In this document: positions 47,526-55,607 of the stretch, piece after piece
How positions within the stretch are numbered: the first letter of the stretch is position 1
Layout of the letters: each line of letters begins with the position of its first letter
Origin: an uncultured Cellulomonadaceae bacterium
GTDB taxonomy: Bacteria; Actinomycetota; Actinomycetes; Actinomycetales; Cellulomonadaceae
Length of the DNA stretch: 64,000 nucleotides
Assembly (NCBI GenBank): GCA_947495165.1
Contig: CANLXM010000002.1
Coordinates: forward strand, 310,001-374,000
Direction of reading: 5' to 3'
Translations under genes and position numbers: made by a program
Notes under the pieces: generated by a model
Told to the model about the DNA's origin: nothing
The model's database searches: none
Seen by the model: only the letters and a program-made list of their open reading frames with translations

Positions 47526-48718
47526 TACCTACTTGCAGTTCGACAGGCCCTTCGCGGCCTCCTGCTCAGCACTCTCGACAACCTGGGCTGAGGCGCGCAA
47601 ACTACGCAGGTGCCACTTCGACTGTTTGAGATGAACTACTCCCGCCAGGAGACTTGGCGAGCGATTCGCTCGATGCGGGCTACACCCCCGTCTCACATGC
47701 CCAACTCTCGACGAGAGCTCTTCTCGAGCGCCCTTGAACAGGCCGAGCAGCAGTTCAGAGCGGCGGAGTCGATCGGCATCGAGTCCCGGCCATTGAACAT
47801 CTACTACGGACTTGCACAGGCAGGGCGAGCGATCGCGGCGGCTCACACACCAGATGGAACAGGTGTGAGCCCGGAGGTGCTGGGACACGGCCTCTCGGTA
47901 CCTGGCCTATCGACATCGAAGCCGAGCGACGACATCCTTTGCCTGAGAGTGCGGGGCGACGGCAGGACCGACAGTTCGTTTGGCCGCATGGCGTCGCTGC
48001 TGGACTCGAACCCACTCACGCAGGGAGTCGACCTCGCCGCCGTAGCAGCGATGCTGCTCGAACTCAGCCTGGACGAGCCGGTTCCGGGACGTCTCCACCC
48101 GAAGTTCCTCGAGAACTACAGGGACTCAGAGGATCACTTCGAGCTCCCGGTGCCTGACGATGACGCCGAAGCGCGTCGACTCAAGATCGACTACCCACAA
48201 ATCCGAAGCGCCGAACTCCTCGATGAGGTCCGCGGTTTCACGGAGGGCGAAGACGGCAAGAGGATCGCAATCCGAAAGTTCCACCTGCCACGATTTCGGC
48301 AGATCGTTAGCACCTATCGCGGTTCACCGGCAGCGATGCCAGCTTGCGGCAACGAGGGGATGCCCGTCGATCCAATTCTCGCTTGGTGGTTAATGGTGTA
48401 CACGCTATCGATGGCGGCTCGGTACCGGCCCGTTTTATGGACCCGAGCGGTCGATGTCGACCAGAGCGTGCGCGCCGTCTGGCTCGAGCAACTTCTTGAG
48501 AAGAGCCTGGACGCGATCCCACATCAGGTGTTGATCACTTTGTCCCGCAGCCCGGCAGAATCCTGAGCGTTCACGGCTCTCAGCGCGTTCCGATGAACTG
48601 AATGACTAGCGCATGCCAGCGGCTCGACGTCACCTTCTTAGGGAGCAGCGGAAGCTCCGCTCCCCCGTGCTCGACCGAACTGCGGCGGCAATCACGGAGG
48701 CGGCGCGGCGGCTGCTCG
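47441..48718 (+). repeat. Duplicated lysG 3' end flanking a cassette (attL/attR-like)
   Basis: About 74 bases at 47441-47514 are repeated at 48645-48718. A 28-base block (47446-47473 and 48650-48677) is identical, and the mismatches beyond it are almost all at third codon positions, so both copies encode the same peptide. The DNA between carries one YaaC-like gene and no integrase. Confidence 0.85.
47610..48566 (+). CDS. YaaC-like protein on a small inserted cassette
   Basis: The 318-residue protein reads as a YaaC family member: ETWRAIRSMRATPPSHMP near the start, RELFSSALEQAEQQFRAAESIGIESRPLNIYYGLAQAGRAIAAAH, then GHGLSV, and a C-terminal SMAARYRPVLWTRAVDVDQS. YaaC proteins have no established biochemical role; they are scattered in accessory DNA and often lie near defence genes. 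Base composition is clearly more AT-rich than its neighbours, and a duplicated lysG end flanks it, so it is foreign. GTG 47610 is taken; ATG 47631 is also possible, and neither has a strong Shine-Dalgarno. Confidence 0.75.
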   Translation: MPLRLFEMNYSRQETWRAIRSMRATPPSHMPNSRRELFSSALEQAEQQFRAAESIGIESRPLNIYYGLAQAGRAIAAAHTPDGTGVSPEVLGHGLSVPGLSTSKPSDDILCLRVRGDGRTDSSFGRMASLLDSNPLTQGVDLAAVAAMLLELSLDEPVPGRLHPKFLENYRDSEDHFELPVPDDDAEARRLKIDYPQIRSAELLDEVRGFTEGEDGKRIAIRKFHLPRFRQIVSTYRGSPAAMPACGNEGMPVDPILAWWLMVYTLSMAARYRPVLWTRAVDVDQSVRAVWLEQLLEKSLDAIPHQVLITLSRSPAES

Positions 48719-48723
48719 CCTGA
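48645..48723 (+). pseudogene. Displaced 3' end of lysG
   Basis: A 25-codon remnant ending in TGA that encodes RKLRSPVLDRTAAAITEAARRLLA, matching the C-terminus of the intact lysG. It has no start and continues into the intergenic region before the LLM gene, so it marks the right edge of the inserted cassette. Confidence 0.85.
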
Positions 48724-48764
48724 CGGGCCGGAACAACCCGCCCGCCGCGCGGCGTTCCACCGCA

Positions 48765-49760
48765 ATGACCGCTGCCGCACCCGCCCTGTCGTTGCTCGAC
48801 CGCTCCCGCACGCGTGCCGGCGAGCCGGACAGCGCGGCCCTGCGCGGCACCGTCGCCCGGGCAGTCGAGGCGGAGCGCCTGGGCTACGGCCGGTTCTGGG
48901 TCGCCGAGCACCACGGCGTTCCAGGCGTCGCCGGGTCCGCGCCAGCCGTGCTGCTGGCGGCGCTCGCCCACGCGACGTCGACCATCCGGCTGGGGTCGGC
49001 GGGCGTGATGCTGCCGCACCACCAGCCGCTCGTGGTCGCCGAGCAGTTCGCCACCCTCTCCACCTTCGCGCCCGGGCGGATCGACCTCGGGCTGGGCCGG
49101 TCGCCCGGTTTCACCGCCGCCGTGCGCCGCGCACTACGACAGCTCGACGACGGACCCGATTTCGCCGCCGACGTCGCCGAGCTGGGCGCCTTCCTCGACG
49201 GCAGCGCCGACATCACGCTGCGCCCGCAGCCGGATGCCCCCATCCCGCTCTACGTCCTCGCCACGGGGAGCGGCCTCGCGGTCGCCGCCGAACTGGGGCT
49301 GCCGGTCGTCGTCGGCGGCCCGATCCTCGGGGTGGCGAGCGATCCCGCGCCCGGACTACGGGCGCTGGCCGACTATCGGCGGACCTTCACGCCGTCGGCC
49401 CAGCAGCCCGAGCCGCGCGTCGCCATCAGCCTCGACGTGCTCGTCGCTGACTCCGCCGCCGAGGCATCCGACCTGCTCCTTCCCGAGGCCTGGGCCATGG
49501 CTCGCAGCCGCACCCAGGGCGAGTTCCCTCCCCTCGAGCCAGTCTCCGCGATCCGGGCAACCCCGCGCACGGCCCGCCAGCAGCAGTACCTCGAGCAGAC
49601 CGCCGCCATGGCGATCGCCGGGACGCCCGCACAGGTCCAGAACGCACTGTCCGAGCTGCTCGAGCGCACGGGCGCGGCCGAGCTGGTCGCCTCCAGCAGC
49701 ACCTTCGACCGGGACGCCCTCGCCGCGTCGGATGCCGCGCTGGCCGCACTCTTCGCCTGA
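48765..49760 (+). CDS. LLM-class (luciferase-like) flavin-dependent oxidoreductase
   Basis: The 331-residue TIM-barrel flavoenzyme has LSLLDRSRTRAGEPDSAAL, WVAEHHGVPGVAGSAPAVLLAALAHATSTIRLGSAGVMLPHHQPLVVAEQFATLSTFAPGRIDLGLGRSPG, and a C-terminal GTPAQVQNALSELLE. This is the MsnO8-like branch of the family, which uses FMNH2 (or F420H2 in actinobacteria) and oxygen. The substrate is not known. ATG 48765 follows the lysG remnant by 41 bases without a clear Shine-Dalgarno. Its original neighbour was probably lysG, before the cassette came in. Confidence 0.87.
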   Translation: MTAAAPALSLLDRSRTRAGEPDSAALRGTVARAVEAERLGYGRFWVAEHHGVPGVAGSAPAVLLAALAHATSTIRLGSAGVMLPHHQPLVVAEQFATLSTFAPGRIDLGLGRSPGFTAAVRRALRQLDDGPDFAADVAELGAFLDGSADITLRPQPDAPIPLYVLATGSGLAVAAELGLPVVVGGPILGVASDPAPGLRALADYRRTFTPSAQQPEPRVAISLDVLVADSAAEASDLLLPEAWAMARSRTQGEFPPLEPVSAIRATPRTARQQQYLEQTAAMAIAGTPAQVQNALSELLERTGAAELVASSSTFDRDALAASDAALAALFA

Positions 49761-49791
49761 GGCAACGTCGCGGCGGTTCGGCCCGCGCCGA

Positions 49792-50835
49792 TCACACCGT
49801 GACGACGACCTTGCCGCGCGCCCGCCCGGCCACCAGGTAGCCGACCGCCTGCGGCGCCTCGGCGAGCGGAAAAGTCCGGTCCACCACCGGCGTCACCGCA
49901 CCCCGCTCGATCAGCGCCGTCAGCGCCTCGAGGTCCGCGACGTTCTCCTGCGAGACCCACGTCCCCAGCGCCTGCCGCACGAACGGCGAGAGCGCCATAG
50001 CGCGCAGCTGCCGGTCGGTCCCGCCCAGCAGGCGCCCGCCGGTCTCCGACCCGACGATGACCAGCCGCCCGCGCGGCGTCAGCACGCGCCGCAGGCTGCG
50101 CAGCGAGGCGTGACCGCCGGTGTCGAGAATGACGTCGAAGCGTCGCCCGGCGTCCGCGAGCGCACGCAGGCCGGTGGTCGCGTAGTCCACGACGTCGTCG
50201 GCCCCGAGCGCACGGACGAGGTCGACCTTCGCCGCGCTGCAGATCCCCGTGACGCGAGCGCCGAGCGCTTTCGCTATCTGAACGGCGAACGTCCCGACGC
50301 CGCCCGAGGCGCCGATGACGAGCACCTCCTGCCCCGGCTCGACGCGCCCCCGGTCCCGCAGACCCTGGAGGGCGGCGATCGCGGAGATCGGGACGGCGGC
50401 CGCCTGCTCCCACGTGAGGCTCTCCGGCTTGGCGACGAGCGAGCGCTCCGCGGCCCGCGCGTACTCGGCGAACGAGCCCTTGGCGACGCCGTAGACCTCG
50501 TCCCCCACCTGCAGGCGTCGGACGTCGTCGCCCACCGCCAAAACCTCGCCCGCGACGTCCATGCCCGGCGTCGGCGACTTGGGCGCACGCAGGCCGTAGC
50601 CGGCAACCCGGATCGGGTACGGCAGACCGGTGACGATGTGCCACACACCGCGGTCCACCCCGGCGGCGTGGACGCGCACCAGCACCTCGTCGGCCGCGAT
50701 GGTCGGCCGGGGCACCTCCTCCAGGTTCAGGACGTCACCCGGCGCGCCGTACTGGTGCTGCACCACCGCGCGCATCGTCGGGCCCGCGGGGCCCGGGTCT
50801 TCCAGGCGCCCTGCCGTACTGAGATTGCTCGTCAT
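49792..50835 (-). CDS. MDR-type NAD(P)-dependent quinone oxidoreductase
   Basis: The 347-residue zinc-free medium-chain reductase has the GroES-like half ([50 protein letters not shown]) and a Rossmann half with [28 protein letters not shown], the AxxGxxG loop for NADPH. Zinc-ligand cysteines are missing, as in quinone reductases. ATG 50835 has GAGGAG seven bases upstream, so the 20-residue extension before MRAVV is probably real. It is divergent from a TetR gene and a strong inverted repeat lies between them. Confidence 0.9.
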   Translation of the reverse strand: MTSNLSTAGRLEDPGPAGPTMRAVVQHQYGAPGDVLNLEEVPRPTIAADEVLVRVHAAGVDRGVWHIVTGLPYPIRVAGYGLRAPKSPTPGMDVAGEVLAVGDDVRRLQVGDEVYGVAKGSFAEYARAAERSLVAKPESLTWEQAAAVPISAIAALQGLRDRGRVEPGQEVLVIGASGGVGTFAVQIAKALGARVTGICSAAKVDLVRALGADDVVDYATTGLRALADAGRRFDVILDTGGHASLRSLRRVLTPRGRLVIVGSETGGRLLGGTDRQLRAMALSPFVRQALGTWVSQENVADLEALTALIERGAVTPVVDRTFPLAEAPQAVGYLVAGRARGKVVVTV

Positions 50836-50856
50836 CGCGCGCTCCTCTACCGTGGG

Positions 50857-50889
50857 CTTACGCCGTAAGGATCACCCTTACGGCGTAAG
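50857..50889. promoter_or_regulatory. Perfect 14-bp inverted repeat, probable TetR operator
   Basis: CTTACGCCGTAAGG (50857-50870), five bases, then CCTTACGGCGTAAG (50876-50889). Each arm is itself a near-palindrome (TTACGCCGTAA), so two repressor dimers could bind 20 bp apart. It lies between the MDR reductase and the TetR gene. Confidence 0.88.
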
Positions 50890-50917
50890 CCTGTCAATGG
50901 TTGGAGGAGATCTGATC

Positions 50918-51610
50918 GTGGCGACAACGGCCAAGCCCGACGCCGGAGGCCAGCGCGGTCGCCTCAACCGCGCCACCGTGATCGAGGCAGCCATCGCGCT
51001 CGCCGACGCCGGCGGCACGGCGTCGCTGTCGATGCGCAAGCTCGGCGAGTCCTTGGGCGTCGAGGCCATGTCGCTCTACACGCACGTCGCCAACAAGGTG
51101 GACCTGCTGGACGGCATGGTCGACGCCGTCTTCGCCGAGATCGAGCTCCCCGACCCCGACGCCCCGTGGCGCTCGAGCATGCGCGAGCGCGCCGTCTCCG
51201 TGCGCGAGGCCATGCGCCGGCACCCGTGGGCGGTCGAGCTGATGGAGTCGCGCCGCAGCCCCGGCCCGGCGATGCTGCGCCACCACGACACGGTCCTCGG
51301 CAGCCTGCGTCGCAACGGCTTCACCGTCCCGCTCGCAGCGCACGCGTTCTCGCTGTTGGACAGCTACATCTACGGTTTCGCGTCGCAGGAGCGCGCGCTG
51401 CCGTTCTCCACCGCAGACGAGACCGCTGAGGTCGCCGCAGAGATCTTCACCGGCATGGTCCCGGACGAGTATCCGTACCTGACCGAGCTCGCGATGACGC
51501 ACGTGATGCAGCCCGGATACGACTACGGGGACGAGTTCGGCTACGGGCTCGAGATCGTGCTGGACGGCCTGGAGCGCGCCGCCGCATTGGAGGCGCCGTC
51601 GGGCGCGTGA
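50918..51610 (+). CDS. TetR-family repressor (TetR_C type)
   Basis: The 230-residue repressor has an N-terminal HTH ([50 protein letters not shown]) and a longer TetR-class C-terminal ligand domain of the kind that binds drugs or quinone-like compounds. GTG 50918 has GGAGGAGA seven bases upstream and is preferred over ATG 50897, which lies before that Shine-Dalgarno. The inverted repeat just upstream implies autoregulation and control of the divergent MDR reductase, perhaps as a redox or electrophile response. Confidence 0.9.
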   Translation: MATTAKPDAGGQRGRLNRATVIEAAIALADAGGTASLSMRKLGESLGVEAMSLYTHVANKVDLLDGMVDAVFAEIELPDPDAPWRSSMRERAVSVREAMRRHPWAVELMESRRSPGPAMLRHHDTVLGSLRRNGFTVPLAAHAFSLLDSYIYGFASQERALPFSTADETAEVAAEIFTGMVPDEYPYLTELAMTHVMQPGYDYGDEFGYGLEIVLDGLERAAALEAPSGA

Positions 51611-51628
51611 GGTGATCCTCGGGGTGCG

Positions 51629-52186
51629 TCAGTCGCCGGACGCGGCCGGGTCCGCGAACAGCACCTGCGCGATCCGCCGGGTGAGGACGGCGGGGTCCTG
51701 GCCCGCGTACCGCCGCTCGAGCGCGCCCACCTGGTGCAGCCCGACGAGCCCGTGGACGAGGGCGAGCGCGGCGAGCGGAGCGTCGGGCGAGCGGGCCGCC
51801 AGGGACGCGAGCCCCGCCGCGAGGACCCGGTCGGCGTCTGCCCGCGCGTCCTCGAGCGCTGGGTCGCCGACGTCGATCCTCGTGGCGTCGAACATGACGG
51901 CGTAGTAGCCGCGCCCCGGCCCCGTCGCGAACTCGACGTAGGCCACCGCCGCGTCCAAGAAGGTCGGCGCCGCCCGCAGCGCCTCGGCCAGCCGGCGGAA
52001 GCCCTCGGCGGCCAGCGCCGTGAGGAGCCCGCGCCGGTCGCGGAAGTGGTGCGCGGGGGCCGCGTGCGACACGCCCGCCTGCCGCGCCAGGCCGCGCAGG
52101 GTGACGCCGCCGGGACCCTCGGCGGCGACGACGTCGGCCGCCGCGCGCAGGAGCGCGTCGCGCAAGTCTCCGTGGTGGTAGGCCAT
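51629..52186 (-). CDS. TetR-family regulator of the divergent DoxX gene
   Basis: A 185-residue regulator with HTH YHHGDLRDALLRAAADVVAAEGPGGVTLRGLARQAGVSHAAPAHHFRDRRGLLTALAAEGF; the YHHGDLR opening and WHG-type C-terminal domain (ALALVHGLVGLHQVGAL) place it in the TetR_C_13/33-like group. TAGGCT at 52195-52200, eight bases before ATG 52186, suggests leaderless translation. It probably represses the divergent DoxX gene through the inverted repeat at 52220-52248. Confidence 0.88.
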   Translation of the reverse strand: MAYHHGDLRDALLRAAADVVAAEGPGGVTLRGLARQAGVSHAAPAHHFRDRRGLLTALAAEGFRRLAEALRAAPTFLDAAVAYVEFATGPGRGYYAVMFDATRIDVGDPALEDARADADRVLAAGLASLAARSPDAPLAALALVHGLVGLHQVGALERRYAGQDPAVLTRRIAQVLFADPAASGD

Positions 52187-52219
52187 GGGCGCACAGCCTA
52201 GCTGGCTTCTTGACGTTGA

Positions 52220-52248
52220 CAAGATCGATGTCGCCGACCACGATCTTG
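52220..52248. promoter_or_regulatory. Inverted repeat between TetR and DoxX genes
   Basis: CAAGATCG (52220-52227) and CGATCTTG (52241-52248), perfect 8-bp arms 13 bases apart, with related flanks (TTGAC... and ...GACATCGA). It lies in the 80-bp divergent region and is the best candidate for the TetR operator. Confidence 0.6.
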
Positions 52249-52266
52249 ACATCGACTAGACAGGGG

Positions 52267-52713
52267 ATGCCCGTGTTTCCGTTCGCCGTCCTGATCGCGG
52301 TCACCGCGCTTGCGCGCCTGGTCGGCCTCGCCGTCCCCTACGCCGACTCCTGGCCGGCCGCCGCGGCGGTCGGTCTCGCCGCCGCCTTCGCGCTGGCGTC
52401 GACCGCGCACTTCTTCCAGCCGCGGCGGGACGGCCTGATCGCGATCGTTCCCCCGGCCATCCCTCGTCCCGACCTCGTCGTGACCGCCACGGGTCTGCTC
52501 GAGGTCGTCGGCGTCGTCGGCCTCCTGATCGCGCCGCTGCGCACTGCCGCCGCCGTCGGGCTCGCGCTGCTCCTCGTCGCCGTGTTCCCGGCCAACGTCC
52601 GGGCGGCCCGGGGAGCCCGCCACCCGGCCGCACCCACGACGCCGCTCCCGCTGCGCACCGCCGTCCAGCTTGGCTTCCTCGCCGCCTGCGCCGTGGCGGC
52701 CAGCGCCGGCTGA
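52267..52713 (+). CDS. DoxX-family small membrane protein
   Basis: A 148-residue four-span membrane protein of the DoxX/MauE type (PFAVLIAVTALARLVGLAV, STAHFFQPRRDGLIAIVPPAIP, GLLEVVGVVGLLIAPLRTAAAVGLALLLVAVFPANV). The H-FF...P and FPAN motifs are usual for the group. DoxX proteins are membrane parts of redox or stress modules with poorly known roles. A GGGG run just before ATG 52267 may serve as a weak Shine-Dalgarno, and TAGACA at 52257-52262 could act as a -10 box. Controlled with the divergent TetR gene. Confidence 0.8.
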   Translation: MPVFPFAVLIAVTALARLVGLAVPYADSWPAAAAVGLAAAFALASTAHFFQPRRDGLIAIVPPAIPRPDLVVTATGLLEVVGVVGLLIAPLRTAAAVGLALLLVAVFPANVRAARGARHPAAPTTPLPLRTAVQLGFLAACAVAASAG

Positions 52714-52797
52714 CCGTCAGCGCGACTGCTGACAGCGCGCACCCGGCGGGCGTATCGTGCGATTCGTCCGCATCCTGCACCGTCGCCGGGAGCCACC

Positions 52798-53358
52798 ATG
52801 ACCGATCCCGCCTGGGAACCGCCCCTCTCGGGCTCCGACGTCGAGCATCTCGTCGGCACCCTCGAACGCCTCCGCGCGACATTTCGCTGGAAGGCGGGCG
52901 ACCTCGACGTCGATCAGCTGCGCGCACGGCCCGTACCGACGTCCCAGCTGAGCCTCGGCGGGCTGCTCATGCACCTCGCAGTGTGCGAGGACGACGTGTT
53001 CTCCTGGCGCATGTGCGGCGAACGGCCGTTCACGTGGACGTTGGCTCCGGAGGACGACGTCGCGCGCTGGCAGTTCACCGTCGACCCCGACGAGTCGGCG
53101 GAGCAGGTCTACGCGATCTGGGCCGACGCCGTCGGGCGCTCCCGGGCCACGCTCGCCCGCCTGCTCGACGACGGCGGCCTCGACCAGCCCGGCCACCTCC
53201 AGTACGGGGACGACCAGCCGAGCGTGCGCCGGCACCTGCACGACCTCATCGAGGAGTACGGCCGCCACACCGGACACGCAGACCTCCTGCGCGAGGCGAT
53301 CGACGGCCGCGTCGGAGAGGATCCTCCTGGCGACTGGCCCATGATCCCGCCGGTCTGA
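52798..53358 (+). CDS. DinB-family (mini-circle/DUF664) protein
   Basis: A 186-residue four-helix DinB-fold protein with candidate metal ligands in LGGLLMHLAVCEDDVFSWRM (His near 60) and LHDLIEEYGRHTGHADLLREAIDG (His near 155 and 158), the C-terminal pattern typical of DUF664 proteins from Streptomyces mini-circle elements. Probably a thiol- or metal-dependent transferase; the substrate is unknown. ATG 52798 follows GGGAG by six bases. The rifamycin transferase gene begins nine bases after its stop, so they may be one operon. Confidence 0.82.
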   Translation: MTDPAWEPPLSGSDVEHLVGTLERLRATFRWKAGDLDVDQLRARPVPTSQLSLGGLLMHLAVCEDDVFSWRMCGERPFTWTLAPEDDVARWQFTVDPDESAEQVYAIWADAVGRSRATLARLLDDGGLDQPGHLQYGDDQPSVRRHLHDLIEEYGRHTGHADLLREAIDGRVGEDPPGDWPMIPPV

Positions 53359-53366
53359 GACTCGCC

Positions 53367-53780
53367 GTGACCACACCACCCGTCGACGTGGGCCCGTTCT
53401 TCCACGGCACCAAGAGCACACTCCTGCCCGGCGACCGTCTCGTGCCCGGCCGCGCGTCGAACTTCGGGCGCCGCGAGCGCGCGAACTTCCTGTATCTCAC
53501 GGCCACGATGGACGCCGCGATCTGGGGCGCCGAGCTCGCGCTCGGCGACGGGCCGGGGCGCATCTATCGGGTCGAGCCCACGGGCCCCTTCGAGGACGAC
53601 CCGAACCTGACCGACCAGAAGTTCCCCGGGAACCCGACGCGTTCCTACCGGACGCGCGACCCGCTCGTCGTCCTCGAGGAGGTCACCGGGTGGATCGGCC
53701 ACCCGCCGCAGGTCCTGCAGGCGATGCGCGAGCACGTCGCGCAGCTCGCGCGCGACGGCGTCGAGGCGAACAACGACTAG
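53367..53780 (+). CDS. arr: Rifamycin ADP-ribosyltransferase
   Basis: The 137-residue enzyme matches Arr of Mycobacterium smegmatis: FFHGTKSTLLPGDRLVPG near the start (NAD-binding His), YLTATMDAAIWGAELALGDG, RIYRVEPTGPFEDDPNLTDQKFPGNPTRSYRTRDPL with the catalytic Asp region. Arr transfers ADP-ribose from NAD to the C23 hydroxyl of rifampicin, inactivating it. Chromosomal arr genes are common in environmental actinobacteria, so this is probably intrinsic, with no integron or transposon nearby. GTG 53367 is the likely start. The stop overlaps the convergent lipoprotein gene by four bases. Confidence 0.93.
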   Translation: MTTPPVDVGPFFHGTKSTLLPGDRLVPGRASNFGRRERANFLYLTATMDAAIWGAELALGDGPGRIYRVEPTGPFEDDPNLTDQKFPGNPTRSYRTRDPLVVLEEVTGWIGHPPQVLQAMREHVAQLARDGVEANND

Positions 53781-54208
53781 CGGTAGCCGTTCTCGCGCGG
53801 CATCTCCAACGCCCGCGCGGGCTCCTTCGCGGCGTCGAGGAGCGCGCGGTCGCCGAGGGGGCGCTCGAGGACGACCGTGAAGGGTGTCGGCGGGTTGTCG
53901 GGGCAGCTGGCATCCCCGCTCTCCGGCCGCACGCCGATGCGGATCTCCACGTTCGCGTCGTCCTCGTCCAGGCGGACGAGCTCGACGCGACCCTCGGCAT
54001 CCATGCCGCTGTTGCAGTCCTGCTCGGTGACCAGCACATGCAGCTCCGAGGACGCCGGGTCCGGCGGTCGCGCAGGGTCCAGCGTCACGCTCGCGTTCCC
54101 GACGCTCGGACCGCAGCCGGTTCCCAGCCCCGCCACCAGCACCATCGCCACGACGCCCAGCGCCGTGCGCCGCCGCATCCCCGTGCCCCCGTGCCCCTGA
54201 GTCGCCAT
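53777..54208 (-). CDS. Hypothetical lipoprotein
   Basis: A 143-residue protein with an Arg-rich start, hydrophobic segment and lipobox LGTGC (Cys32), followed by a hydrophilic domain with two further cysteines (DCNSGM and ASCPDN) that may form a disulfide. No known family. ATG 54208 or the internal ATG 54178 would both give a good lipoprotein signal. Confidence 0.65.
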   Translation of the reverse strand: MATQGHGGTGMRRRTALGVVAMVLVAGLGTGCGPSVGNASVTLDPARPPDPASSELHVLVTEQDCNSGMDAEGRVELVRLDEDDANVEIRIGVRPESGDASCPDNPPTPFTVVLERPLGDRALLDAAKEPARALEMPRENGYR

Positions 54209-54313
54209 GCTCGATCATGGCGCGACCACGCCACACGCGGGAACCGCCGGGGCGTCACGATTCGGCGTCGGTTCCCCGCGCCGCCCGACGGGCCCCCGCC
54301 TAGAGTCACTCTC

Positions 54314-54775
54314 ATGAGCACCCCGCGCCGGACCCCCGCCCCGCCCGCACCGCAGGGCGCCGGTCGCCTCGCGCGGATCCTCGGCCAGATCGCCCTCGGC
54401 GGCGTGCTCGTCACCGCGGGCGTCGGTCACCTGACCACCCAGCGTGAGGAGTTCCAGGCGCAGGTGCCGTCCTGGGTGCCGCTCGACGCCGACTTCGTCG
54501 TCCTCGCCTCCGGCGTCGTGGAGATCGGGTTGGGCGCGAGCCTGCTCGCGGCGTGGCGCCAGCCGTCCCGCGCACTGGTGGGCGCCACGGTCGCCGCGTT
54601 CTTCGTCGCCGTGTTCCCCGGCAACATCGCCCAGCTCGTCGAGCGCAAGGACGGGTTCGGCCTCGACACGGACGCCAAGCGCGCCGTGCGGCTCGTGTTC
54701 CAACCGCTCCTGGTCGCGTGGGCGATCGGCGCGACGAACGCGCTAGGTGAGCTGCGGCGTCGCCGGCGGCACTGA
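54314..54775 (+). CDS. DoxX-like small membrane protein
   Basis: A 153-residue protein with four spans (IALGGVLVTAGVGHLTTQREEFQAQVPSWVPLDADFVVLASGVVEIGLGASLL, ALVGATVAAFFVAVFPGNIAQLVE, VFQPLLVAWAIGAT). The GHLTT.R..F..QVP.W and FPGN motifs are those of DoxX-related proteins and resemble the DoxX gene at 52267. TAGAGT at 54301-54306 lies seven bases before ATG 54314 (leaderless). Its 3' end overlaps the convergent DUF2306 gene by 33 bases. Confidence 0.8.
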   Translation: MSTPRRTPAPPAPQGAGRLARILGQIALGGVLVTAGVGHLTTQREEFQAQVPSWVPLDADFVVLASGVVEIGLGASLLAAWRQPSRALVGATVAAFFVAVFPGNIAQLVERKDGFGLDTDAKRAVRLVFQPLLVAWAIGATNALGELRRRRRH

Positions 54776-55525
54776 ACCGTCGACGGGAGCGGCCATCGGC
54801 GGCAGCCGGTACGACGGGAGCCCACGGCGCCGCACGAGCCACTCCGCCACCAGCAGGTTCGGCAACCAGCACAGGAACGGCACCACCTGATACGCGGTGG
54901 CGAACAGCTCCTCCGGGTCCGCATCGGCACCGACGAACGGCACCTGGACACCGATCAGCAGGCCCAGCCACAGCCGCAGCATCGGCGCCGCGAACGTGAC
55001 GGCGACGCTCCGGATCACCCACGCGTGGTGGCTCGGGACATCACCGGAGCGGATCGCGAGGTAGGCGCGCCACGCGGTATACGCCCACACGAGCGCGAGG
55101 CCACCGAAGCCGAACACGCCGGTGAAGCCGGCCGAGTTGAAGGGCAGCAGCCCAAGGCCTGCGAGCGCGCCGACACCGACCGAGACCAGGTAGACGCGTC
55201 CCGTCGCGCGGTGCACGCGCCGCCGGCGCCTCCGCAGCCGGGACGAGAGCTGGAAGGGCGCCACGACGAGTGCCACCGTCGCGGCGACGATGTGGACGTA
55301 CAGCGCGACGCGAGCCCCGATCGGGGCGTCGACGTAGGCGCCGGCCAGCCCGATGCCGGTCTCGGCCATCGTCCGCAACCCGAGGACGAGGTACGGCACC
55401 GACGCCGCGAGCGCCGTCGCGAACGACAGCGCGGCGACGACGCGGAGCCCCCAGGGCTGGCGCGGCCCGGGCGGCGCTGGCATGCCTGGACGCTGACGAG
55501 ATGCGGACTCGGTCGCAGTGCTCAT
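54743..55525 (-). CDS. DUF2306 membrane protein
   Basis: A 260-residue protein with about six to seven spans and the DUF2306 pattern: ALYVHIVAATVALVVAPFQLSSRLRRRRRRVHRATGRVYLV (first His plus H-R-x-x-GR), a central W..Y, and HHAWVIRSVAVTFAAPMLRL (HxxWMIR motif). The His residues may bind heme or a metal; the family is uncharacterised. ATG 55525 has AGGAGC six bases upstream. Divergent from a TetR gene with two palindromes between them, so it is probably repressed by that regulator. Confidence 0.82.
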   Translation of the reverse strand: MSTATESASRQRPGMPAPPGPRQPWGLRVVAALSFATALAASVPYLVLGLRTMAETGIGLAGAYVDAPIGARVALYVHIVAATVALVVAPFQLSSRLRRRRRRVHRATGRVYLVSVGVGALAGLGLLPFNSAGFTGVFGFGGLALVWAYTAWRAYLAIRSGDVPSHHAWVIRSVAVTFAAPMLRLWLGLLIGVQVPFVGADADPEELFATAYQVVPFLCWLPNLLVAEWLVRRRGLPSYRLPPMAAPVDGSVPPATPQLT

Positions 55526-55545
55526 GGAATGCTCCTGGCGTCGAT

Positions 55546-55569
55546 GTGAGAACCTCTCACACAGTGTGA
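55546..55569. promoter_or_regulatory. Two overlapping palindromes between DUF2306 and TetR genes
   Basis: GTGAGA-ACC-TCTCAC at 55546-55560 overlaps TCACACAGTGTGA at 55557-55569, a perfect 13-bp palindrome. They lie between the divergent starts and are likely operators for the TetR protein. Confidence 0.7.
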
Positions 55570-55607
55570 ATGCCATGAACATAACGCCCGATGTTAGGGT
55601 CGTCAAC

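Noticed and set aside
46625..48600. An insertion sequence as the carrier of the YaaC gene
   Set aside because: No transposase, terminal inverted repeats or short target duplication. The repeat is a gene end with synonymous changes, which fits gene-end integration instead.
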